64,000 nt of DNA from Pantoea phytobeneficialis (GTDB lineage Bacteria; Pseudomonadota; Gammaproteobacteria; Enterobacterales; Enterobacteriaceae), in NCBI RefSeq assembly GCF_009728735.1, contig NZ_CP024636.1, positions 3,200,155 through 3,264,154 on the forward strand. Reading direction: 5' to 3'. The notes beneath the pieces are model-generated. The model made no database searches. It saw only the letters and a program-made list of their open reading frames with translations, and was not told the DNA's origin. Every line of letters begins with the position of its first letter. Position 1 is the first letter of the stretch. The position numbers and the translations under genes are program-made. Positions 57,998 to 64,000 of the stretch are shown here, piece by piece.

Positions 57998-59398
57998 ATG
58001 ACTTCTACCCCGATTACCCACACCGAATTGACGCAGCAGGCAGCGAGTGATTCGCTCTCTCTGCGTGAGAAAATCGGTTACGGGCTGGGTGATGCCGGTG
58101 GCACGGTGATCACCTGCCTGATCATGAATTTCCTGACATTTTTCTATACCGATGTGTTTGGCCTGACACCTGCGCTGGTCGGGACGCTGTTTATCGCGCT
58201 GCGCGTGTTTGATGCCGTATCCGACCCGATTATGGGCATTGTGGCAGACCGTACTCAAAGTCGCTGGGGACGTTTCCGTCCGTGGCAGCTGTGGATCGCG
58301 GTACCGATTGGCATTATCGGCGTACTGACCTTTACCGTCCCTGACGTCAGTATGAATATGAAGATCATCTGGGCGTTTGGTACTTATCTGCTGCTCTCCG
58401 TCAGCTACACCGCGATTAACGTGCCTTACTGCGCATTGATCAACACCATGACCAGCCGCCACAGCGAAGTGATTGCCTGCCAGTCATGGCGTTTTGTGCT
58501 GTGCGGCGTGGCGGGCTTTTTGGTATCGGTGGGGCTGCCGTGGCTGGTATCGACCCTGGGCAAAGGCAATGCGGCGCAGGGATATCAGCTCGGTGTCGGT
58601 ATCCTGTGTAGCGTGGCGGTAGTGATGTTTCTGTGCTGCTTTTTCTGGGTGCGTGAGCGTGTCTCGCTGGACAGTATGGGGAAATTTACCCTGCGGGAAC
58701 ATCTGGCAGGGCTGCGCAAAAATGACCAACTGCTGCTGATGCTGCTGATGTCGTTCCTGCTGATCAATGTGTTCAACATTCGGGGGGGCGGCTACATGTA
58801 CTTCATCACCTACGTGTTGCAGGGCAGTACCGCTTACACCTCGCTGTTTTTTACCATGGTGACTTTTGCTTCGATTCTTGGCTCGGTGCTGGTCAGCCCG
58901 CTGTCAAAACGCGTGGATACCGTCAGGCTGTATTATTGGACCAACATCGTGCTGGCTGCGCTGGCGGTATTAATGTGGCTCTTGCCCACCGGCCCGGCGT
59001 GGCAAACCCTCTGGCTGGTGGTGATCCTTGGCAATGGGATTATCCTTGGTTTCACGCTGCCGCTGCATTTTTCACTGATGGCCTTTGCCGATGATTACGG
59101 CGAGTGGAAAACCGGCGTACGTTCTTCGGGGATGAACTTCGCCTTTAACCTGTTTTTCATCAAGTTGGCCTGGGCCTCCAGTGCCGGCATCATCAGTCTG
59201 GTGTTTATTTTCGTCGCCTATCAACCAGGTGCAGCTAACCAGACGGCGGTATCTCTGCACGGCATCACCAGCATGGAAACCTTGTTGCCTGCCTTTTTCC
59301 ACCTGCTGCTGGCGTTCACCATTCTCGCCTGCAAACTCAAAAATCCCATGATGGCGCGCATTGCCAGCGATCTGCGTGTTCGCCATGTCCAGTCTTAA
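57998..59398 (+). CDS. GPH family sugar:cation symporter
   Basis: 466 residues from ATG 57998, nine bases after GAGGAG; the upstream frame is not supported. Twelve helices. The family's conserved [25 protein letters not shown] (about residues 64-88) follows helix 2, as in melibiose/xyloside carriers (MelB, YicJ). The partner ion is sodium or proton. With the GH127 hydrolase 10 bases downstream, the likely substrate is an L-arabinofuranose-containing oligosaccharide or glycoside. Confidence 0.92.
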   Translation: MTSTPITHTELTQQAASDSLSLREKIGYGLGDAGGTVITCLIMNFLTFFYTDVFGLTPALVGTLFIALRVFDAVSDPIMGIVADRTQSRWGRFRPWQLWIAVPIGIIGVLTFTVPDVSMNMKIIWAFGTYLLLSVSYTAINVPYCALINTMTSRHSEVIACQSWRFVLCGVAGFLVSVGLPWLVSTLGKGNAAQGYQLGVGILCSVAVVMFLCCFFWVRERVSLDSMGKFTLREHLAGLRKNDQLLLMLLMSFLLINVFNIRGGGYMYFITYVLQGSTAYTSLFFTMVTFASILGSVLVSPLSKRVDTVRLYYWTNIVLAALAVLMWLLPTGPAWQTLWLVVILGNGIILGFTLPLHFSLMAFADDYGEWKTGVRSSGMNFAFNLFFIKLAWASSAGIISLVFIFVAYQPGAANQTAVSLHGITSMETLLPAFFHLLLAFTILACKLKNPMMARIASDLRVRHVQS

Positions 59399-59408
59399 GG
59401 AGAACGTT

Positions 59409-61364
59409 ATGTCTGTAATGGAAGTCGATCTGCATCAGCTCAAAATTAACGATCCGTTCCTCGGTCAGTATCAACAACTGGTGCGTGATGTCGTGATCCC
59501 CTATCAATGGGAGGCACTGAACGACCGGATTGCTGAAGCCGATCCCAGCCATGCGATTGAAAATTTCCGTATCGCTGCCGGGTTACAGCAGGGGGAATTC
59601 TACGGCATGGTGTTTCAGGACAGCGACGTGGCGAAGTGGCTGGAGGCGGTTGCCTGGTCGCTGTGCCAGCGGCCAGATGCAGAACTGGAGAAAACCGCTG
59701 ATGAGGTGATTGAACTGGTGGCGGCCGCCCAGTGTGACGATGGCTATCTTAACACTTACTTCACTGTCAAAGCGCCCAACGAACGCTGGACTAACCTCGC
59801 GGAGTGTCATGAGCTGTACTGTGCCGGACACATGATCGAGGCTGGTGTCGCTTTCTTTCAGGCCACCGGCAAGCGCCGACTGCTGGAAGTGGTGTGTAAA
59901 CTTGCCGACCATATCGACAGCGTGTTCGGGCCGGGTGATACCCAGTTGCACGGCTATCCGGGACATCCGGAAATCGAGCTGGCGTTGATGCGTCTGCATG
60001 AAGTGACCCGGGAGCCGCGTTATTTGACGCTGGTGAACTACTTCGTTGAGCAGCGTGGCACGCAGCCGCATTTTTACGATAGCGAGTACGAAAAGCGTGG
60101 CAAGACCTCTTACTGGAATACCTATGGCCCCGCATGGATGGTAAAAGACAAAGCCTACAGTCAGGCGCATCAACCGATTGCCGAACAACACACGGCGATT
60201 GGCCACGCAGTGCGCTTTGTCTATCTGATGACCGGGGTGGCGCACCTGGCCAGACTCAACCAGGATGAGGCGAAACGTCAGGACTGCCTGCGGCTGTGGC
60301 ATAACATGGCCCAGCGCCAGTTATATATCACCGGCGGTATCGGTTCGCAAAGCAGTGGCGAAGCTTTCAGCAGTGATTACGATTTGCCGAACGACAGCGT
60401 CTATGCCGAAAGCTGCGCGTCGATTGGCCTGATGATGTTTGCCCGTCGCATGGTGGAGATGGAGGCCGACAGCCAATATGCCGATGTGATGGAGCGGGCG
60501 TTATATAACACCGTGCTGGGGGGGATGGCGCTGGATGGTAAACACTTCTTCTACGTCAATCCGCTGGAAGTCCATCCGAAAACCCTCAGCGCAAACCATA
60601 TCTATGACCACGTAAAACCGGTGCGCCAGCGCTGGTTCGGTTGTGCCTGTTGTCCACCCAATATTGCTCGCGTGCTGACTTCACTCGGTCATTACATCTA
60701 TACGCCACGCGAAGATGCGTTGTATATCAATCTCTATGTTGGCAATAGCCTTGAAGTGCCGGTGGGTGAGGATAAGTTGCGCTTGCGCATCGGTGGCAAT
60801 TTCCCGTGGCAGGAGCAGGTGACCATCACCATTGATTCCCCGCAACCCATTCAGCACACGCTGGCATTACGCTTGCCGGACTGGTGCGATGCGCCACAGG
60901 TGATGCTGAATGGTACGGCAGTGGAAGGTCAGTCCCGGAAAGGCTATCTGCATATTAGCCGCTGCTGGAAGGAGGGCGATACCTTAATCCTGACGTTGCC
61001 GATGCCGGTACGTCGCGTCTATGGCAATCCGCTGGTACGTCATGTGGCGGGCAAAGTGGCGATCCAGCGCGGGCCGCTGGTCTATTGTCTTGAACAGGCC
61101 GATAACGGTGAGGAACTGCATAACCTGTGGTTACCACAAACGGCGACCTTCCGCACTTTTGAAGGTAAAGGGCTGTTTGCGCACAAGGTGTTGATCCAGG
61201 CTGAAGGCAGCACACACAGTGCGAGTTCGCCGGAAGAACAAGCGCTATGGCATTATGATCGCTCTCCTGCCACCCGTCAGACACAAACATTGACCTTTAT
61301 TCCCTGGTTTAGCTGGGCGAATCGAGGGGAAGGCGAGATGCGAATCTGGGTGAATGAGGGATAG
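59409..61364 (+). CDS. GH127 beta-L-arabinofuranosidase-like glycoside hydrolase
   Basis: 651 residues from ATG 59409 after AAGGAG. The (alpha/alpha)6 domain of GH127 is recognisable by GMVFQDSDVAKWLEAVAWSL, CAGHMIEAGVAFFQATGKR and ITGGIGSQSSGEAFSSDYDL. The zinc-binding/nucleophile cysteine cluster is WFGCACCPPNIARVLTSLG, and YAESCASIG supplies the conserved Glu and another Cys. The C-terminal third is beta-rich. The protein has no signal peptide, so hydrolysis is cytoplasmic after import by the symporter. Confidence 0.93.
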   Translation: MSVMEVDLHQLKINDPFLGQYQQLVRDVVIPYQWEALNDRIAEADPSHAIENFRIAAGLQQGEFYGMVFQDSDVAKWLEAVAWSLCQRPDAELEKTADEVIELVAAAQCDDGYLNTYFTVKAPNERWTNLAECHELYCAGHMIEAGVAFFQATGKRRLLEVVCKLADHIDSVFGPGDTQLHGYPGHPEIELALMRLHEVTREPRYLTLVNYFVEQRGTQPHFYDSEYEKRGKTSYWNTYGPAWMVKDKAYSQAHQPIAEQHTAIGHAVRFVYLMTGVAHLARLNQDEAKRQDCLRLWHNMAQRQLYITGGIGSQSSGEAFSSDYDLPNDSVYAESCASIGLMMFARRMVEMEADSQYADVMERALYNTVLGGMALDGKHFFYVNPLEVHPKTLSANHIYDHVKPVRQRWFGCACCPPNIARVLTSLGHYIYTPREDALYINLYVGNSLEVPVGEDKLRLRIGGNFPWQEQVTITIDSPQPIQHTLALRLPDWCDAPQVMLNGTAVEGQSRKGYLHISRCWKEGDTLILTLPMPVRRVYGNPLVRHVAGKVAIQRGPLVYCLEQADNGEELHNLWLPQTATFRTFEGKGLFAHKVLIQAEGSTHSASSPEEQALWHYDRSPATRQTQTLTFIPWFSWANRGEGEMRIWVNEG

Positions 61365-61373
61365 CAGAAAATA

Positions 61374-61401
61374 AAAAAGCAGCCTTATGGCTGCTTTTTT
61401 A
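61374..61401. terminator. Bidirectional terminator after the GH127 gene
   Basis: AAAAAAGCAGCC pairs with GGCTGCTTTTTT around TTAT; the A-run and T-run make it usable on both strands. It lies within the left direct repeat and probably was originally the tRNA-Pro terminator. Confidence 0.9.
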
Positions 61402-61412
61402 TTGGGAATTTT

Positions 61413-61441
61413 GGTCGGCACGAGAGGATTTGAATCTCCGC
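61413..61441 (-). pseudogene. tRNA-Pro 3' remnant
   Basis: Matches the last 29 nucleotides of the intact tRNA-Pro at 63741-63817. One substitution turns G53 to A and breaks the G53-C61 pair that closes the T-loop, so it is not maintained as a functional tRNA end. Confidence 0.9.
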
Positions 61442-61527
61442 AGGCAGTGGATCGAACAAAGTGTTCAGCATCAAAGGCTGGAAATAACGATATGTAATGT
61501 TCCCCCAGTGAATAAAATCTGCCTTTA

Positions 61528-61563
61528 CATTGAACATATATGATTTAACATATGTGTTCAATG
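61528..61563. promoter_or_regulatory. ArsR operator (long inverted repeat)
   Basis: CATTGAACATATATG and CATATGTGTTCAATG are 15-base arms with one mismatch around ATTTAA. It lies just upstream of arsR and supports a start downstream of it (61585) rather than at 61552. Confidence 0.8.
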
Positions 61564-61584
61564 ATTATCAGGAAACATGCACTG

Positions 61585-61908
61585 ATGCAGCCAGTTCAAC
61601 TTTTCAAACTCCTTGCTGATGAGACACGCACAACAATCATCTTGCTGTTGCGTGAGGCTGGAGAACTCTGTGTGTGCGACCTGTGTGCCTTTACAAGTCA
61701 ATCCCAGCCGAAGATTTCACGCCATATTGCGTTATTGCGAGATGCTGGTTTGGTGTTGGATCGTCGTGAGGGTAAATGGATTCACTACCGTTTATCGCCT
61801 CATATGCCAGCCTGGGCGGCGTCGATAATAGATACTGCCTGGAGCAGTCAGCGTGATGAATTACGTGAATCATTCAAAAGTGCCAAGGCAAATGTGTGCG
61901 GCCGTTAA
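61585..61908 (+). CDS. arsR: Arsenic-responsive repressor ArsR
   Basis: 107 residues from ATG 61585, which follows CAGGAAA and clears the operator repeat; starts at 61552 or 61561 are possible but lie in the operator. MQPVQLFKLLADETRTTI and the winged helix QSQPKISRHIALLRDAGLVLDRREGKW match enterobacterial ArsR. The As(III)-sensing cysteines are in ELCVCDLC. Arsenite or antimonite binding releases the ars operator. It leads arsR-arsB-arsC. Confidence 0.95.
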   Translation: MQPVQLFKLLADETRTTIILLLREAGELCVCDLCAFTSQSQPKISRHIALLRDAGLVLDRREGKWIHYRLSPHMPAWAASIIDTAWSSQRDELRESFKSAKANVCGR

Positions 61909-61953
61909 AACATATTCATAAAAGCATATGTATTTTCAGGGCAGGGGATTTTA

Positions 61954-63243
61954 ATGTTACTGGCAGGCGCAATATTTGTTCTCACCATCATTTTTGTCAT
62001 CTGGCAACCCCGCGGACTTAGCATCGGCTGGACCGCGTCGATAGGCGCAGTTCTGGCGTTGATGACCGGGGTCATCCAGTTACATGACATTCCGGTTGTC
62101 TGGCATATCGTCTGGAACGCAACGACTGCGTTTATCGCAGTAATAATCATCAGCCTGTTGTTGGACGAATCGGGTTTTTTCGAATGGTGTGCCTTGCATG
62201 TCGCCAAATGGGGTAACGGGCGAGGGCGGTTGCTGTTTACGTATATCGTCCTGTTAGGTGCTGCGGTTGCTGCATTATTCGCTAATGATGGTGCGGCGCT
62301 GATTTTGACACCTATTGTTATCGCGATGCTACTGGCATTGGGGTTCAGCAAAGGAACGACACTGGCTTTCGTTATGGCGGCAGGCTTTATCGCGGATACC
62401 GCCAGTTTGCCGCTGATAGTGTCCAATCTGGTTAACATCGTTTCTGCCGATTTTTTCCAACTGGGATTTAGTGATTATGCGTCAATCATGGTGCCGGTTG
62501 ATCTTGCTGCCATCATTGCCACGCTGATCGTACTGCATCTTTTCTTCCGCAAGGAGATTCCCAGACACTACGATCTTTCCCTGCTAAAGTCCCCGGCTGA
62601 AGCCATCAAAGACCCTGCGACATTTAAAATGGGCTGGCTGGTGTTGGTTCTGCTGTTGGTTGGTTTCTTCCTCCTTGAGCCGCTCGGTATTCCTGTCAGT
62701 GCAATAGCGGCGGTTGGTGCGCTAACGCTATTTGCGGTGGCTAAACGCGGTCATGCTATTAACACAGGGAAAGTTCTGCGAGGCGCACCCTGGCAGATCG
62801 TCATTTTCTCACTGGGGATGTATTTGGTCGTCTACGGTCTGAAAAATGCGGGCCTCACCCAGTATCTCACCTTGCTGTTGAATACCTTTGCAAACGGGGG
62901 GGTATGGAGTGCCACCTTTAGCACTGGTTTAATTACGGCGATACTTTCATCTGTGATGAACAATATGCCTGTTGTTTTGATCGGTGCGCTCTCAATTGAT
63001 GCCAGCACGGCGGAAGGTGTCATCAAAGAAGCCATGATTTATGCCAACGTAATTGGCTGCGATTTGGGGCCGAAGATCACACCCATTGGAAGTCTCGCTA
63101 CGTTACTTTGGCTGCATGTACTCGATCAGAAAAACATCAAGATTAGCTGGGGTTACTACTTCCGGGTGGGTGTTGTGATGACACTGCCAGTGCTGCTGGT
63201 AACTCTGAGTGCGCTAGCTTTGCGCCTGGCCTTTACCCAATGA
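61954..63243 (+). CDS. arsB: Arsenite efflux pump ArsB
   Basis: 429 residues with about twelve helices, the ArsB permease length. [19 protein letters not shown] (about residues 106-124) and [17 protein letters not shown] are the characteristic inner-loop motifs of the ArsB/CitM group, and [18 protein letters not shown] follows. It expels As(III)/Sb(III), alone or with an ArsA ATPase, which is not present here. A 45-base gap follows arsR. Confidence 0.97.
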   Translation: MLLAGAIFVLTIIFVIWQPRGLSIGWTASIGAVLALMTGVIQLHDIPVVWHIVWNATTAFIAVIIISLLLDESGFFEWCALHVAKWGNGRGRLLFTYIVLLGAAVAALFANDGAALILTPIVIAMLLALGFSKGTTLAFVMAAGFIADTASLPLIVSNLVNIVSADFFQLGFSDYASIMVPVDLAAIIATLIVLHLFFRKEIPRHYDLSLLKSPAEAIKDPATFKMGWLVLVLLLVGFFLLEPLGIPVSAIAAVGALTLFAVAKRGHAINTGKVLRGAPWQIVIFSLGMYLVVYGLKNAGLTQYLTLLLNTFANGGVWSATFSTGLITAILSSVMNNMPVVLIGALSIDASTAEGVIKEAMIYANVIGCDLGPKITPIGSLATLLWLHVLDQKNIKISWGYYFRVGVVMTLPVLLVTLSALALRLAFTQ

Positions 63244-63256
63244 TTTGAGAATGAAC

Positions 63257-63682
63257 ATGACTGACATCACCATCTATCATAATCCTGCTTGCGGGACTTC
63301 ACGTAACACGTTGGCATTAATTCGCAACAGTGGGGTTGAACCTGTTGTCATCCACTATCTGGAAACACCGCCGCAACGTGAAGAGTTAAAGGAACTGATC
63401 CATGCGATGGGGATCAGCGTGCGGGCCTTATTACGCAAGAATGTCGAGCCTTATCAGCAACTCGGTTTGGCTGATGAGCACTTTAGCGATGATCAGTTGC
63501 TTGATGCCATGCTGTCTTATCCCATCCTGATTAACCGTCCGATAGTGGTGACACCGTTAGGGACGCGGTTATGTCGCCCCTCAGAAGTGGTGCTTGATAT
63601 TCTTCCTGACCCACAGCAGGGGGCGTTCAGCAAAGAAGATGGCGAAAAAGTGATTGATAAGGATGGCAACCGTCTGCTGTGA
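63257..63682 (+). CDS. arsC: Arsenate reductase (glutaredoxin type) ArsC
   Basis: 141 residues from ATG 63257, the same length as the plasmid and E. coli ArsC. Active-site Cys12 lies in YHNPACGTSRNT; Arg residues for anion binding are in ISVRALLRKN, LINRPIVVTPLG and GTRLCRPSEV. It reduces As(V) to As(III) with glutaredoxin and glutathione for export by ArsB. It starts 13 bases after the arsB stop, and the operon ends at the terminator in the right direct repeat. Confidence 0.97.
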   Translation: MTDITIYHNPACGTSRNTLALIRNSGVEPVVIHYLETPPQREELKELIHAMGISVRALLRKNVEPYQQLGLADEHFSDDQLLDAMLSYPILINRPIVVTPLGTRLCRPSEVVLDILPDPQQGAFSKEDGEKVIDKDGNRLL

Positions 63683-63694
63683 TTGCTGCATGCG

Positions 63695-63769
63695 GAAAAT
63701 AAAAAAGCAGCCATAAAGGCTGCTTTTTTATTGGGAATTTTGGTCGGCACGAGAGGATTTGAACCTCCG
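63695..63769. repeat. Right direct repeat flanking the ars islet
   Basis: 75 bases nearly identical to 61368-61441, 2327 bases apart. It holds the terminator (63701-63729) and the 3' part of the intact tRNA-Pro (from position 48 to CCA). Confidence 0.93.
63701..63729. terminator. Bidirectional terminator between arsC and tRNA-Pro
   Basis: AAAAAAGCAGCC and GGCTGCTTTTTT pair around ATAAA. It can end arsRBC (rightward) and tRNA-Pro (leftward). Confidence 0.92.
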
Positions 63770-63817
63770 ACCCCTGACACCCCATGACAGTGCGCTACCA
63801 GGCTGCGCTACGTGCCG
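63741..63817 (-). tRNA. proL: tRNA-Pro (anticodon GGG)
   Basis: 77 nucleotides with encoded CCA. The acceptor arms CGGCACG and CGTGCCG, D-arm GCGC-AGCCTGGTA-GCGC, anticodon loop ATGGGGT with GGG, and T-arm GGAGG-TTCAAAT-CCTCT fold as proline tRNA. Compared with E. coli proL the anticodon stem has the compensated pair T28-A42. As in E. coli, it adjoins yejM. Confidence 0.97.
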
Positions 63818-63889
63818 AACGTGGAGGCATATAGTAACGTTTCCGCGCACGATTGCAAGATGCACGGGATTTAACTGCCTCATAATTAA

Positions 63890-64000
63890 TCAGTTTGCGA
63901 TGAAACGCTTCTGTTCCGTCAGCACCTGCAACAGCAATGCCAGTTCAGGTTTATGGTCCCTGAGGACTTTTCCCTGCGCATCATAAGCGTAATAGCTGCC
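63890..64000 (-). CDS. yejM: YejM/PbgA (LapC) C-terminal fragment
   Basis: Only the last 36 codons are visible; the gene continues past the right edge. The ending [24 protein letters not shown] closely follows the C-terminus of E. coli YejM, an inner-membrane sulfatase-fold protein that controls LPS synthesis through LapB and FtsH. Neighbouring tRNA-Pro gives the same yejM-proL synteny as E. coli. It reads toward the tRNA. Confidence 0.85.
   Translation of the reverse strand, partial: GSYYAYDAQGKVLRDHKPELALLLQVLTEQKRFIAN

Larger units (their letters stand above)
61368..61441. repeat. Left direct repeat flanking the ars islet
   Basis: 74 bases repeated at 63695-63769. It contains the terminator hairpin at 61374-61401 and, at 61413-61441, the last 29 nucleotides (with CCA) of a tRNA-Pro in reverse orientation. 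Differences from the right copy: terminator loop TTAT versus ATAAA and one base at 61436. Confidence 0.93.

Noticed and set aside
61396..61480. A second tRNA gene beyond the left repeat
   Set aside because: Only the 3' 29 nucleotides match; the D-arm and anticodon arm are absent, so it is a remnant.
61442..63694. An integrase or excisionase gene within the ars islet
   Set aside because: All of the space is taken by arsR, arsB and arsC plus short gaps; no recombinase motif was seen on either strand.
1..64000. CRISPR arrays, prophage or insertion sequences
   Set aside because: No regularly spaced repeats with unique spacers, no transposase or phage structural genes, and no terminal inverted repeats with target duplications were found.

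Overview
The window reads as a piece of enterobacterial chromosome, most likely from the Erwiniaceae (a Pantoea- or Erwinia-like organism). The core genes nuo, elaA/elaB, yfaY, nrdAB-yfaE, ubiG, gyrA, rcsC/rcsB/rcsD, micF-ompC, apbE, alkB, yojI and yejM/proL are close to Escherichia coli in protein length and motifs. The gene order, however, is rearranged and several accessory blocks lie between them. The organism call is inference from content and synteny; no rRNA is present to confirm it.

Layout. 1-11.8 kb: the distal nuo operon (nuoE 3' end to nuoN), encoding respiratory complex I, closed by a clear terminator. 11.8-18.5 kb: an HdeD-like membrane protein fused to a putative papain-like domain and coupled to an MFS transporter, then elaA, opgD, elaB and yfaY. 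18.5-22.3 kb (minus strand): nrdA-nrdB-yfaE, aerobic ribonucleotide reductase and its ferredoxin, with two perfect DnaA boxes upstream. 22.7-30.4 kb: a complete autoinducer-2 uptake locus (lsrRK divergent from lsrACDBG) that lacks lsrF. 30.5-34.1 kb: ubiG and gyrA. 34.2-40.5 kb: the Rcs phosphorelay (rcsC converging on rcsD-rcsB). 40.5-43.9 kb: an MFS gene, a long regulatory intergenic region containing the sRNA gene micF, and ompC. 43.9-49.9 kb: a TetR/DUF1348 divergent pair with two palindromic operators, two unlisted small genes, apbE, alkB (no ada), yojI and an EntD-type phosphopantetheinyl transferase. 50.9-57.0 kb: a hydroxamate-siderophore-type uptake operon (receptor, binding protein, double permease, no ATPase) with a divergent AraC regulator. 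56.9-61.4 kb: an AraC-regulated glycoside module (GPH symporter plus GH127 hydrolase). 61.4-63.8 kb: an arsRBC arsenic-resistance islet between two 74-75 bp direct repeats, each carrying the 3' end of tRNA-Pro(GGG) and its terminator. The window ends in the 3' end of yejM.

Two themes run across the window. First, a short REP-like sequence (core GTAGCGGCGCGATTTATCGC) occurs at least nine times in full and twice in part, always between genes, often as inverted pairs; in three places it supplies the stop codon of the adjacent gene. Second, the accessory modules (lsr, siderophore uptake, GH127, ars) sit at junctions between conserved core blocks. The best candidates for something not routinely described are the integrase-less ars islet at tRNA-Pro, the HdeD/papain-like fusion, the stop-codon-donating REP-like elements, and an orphan intergenic region at about 41.9-42.2 kb with a near-consensus CRP site and a terminator but no gene.
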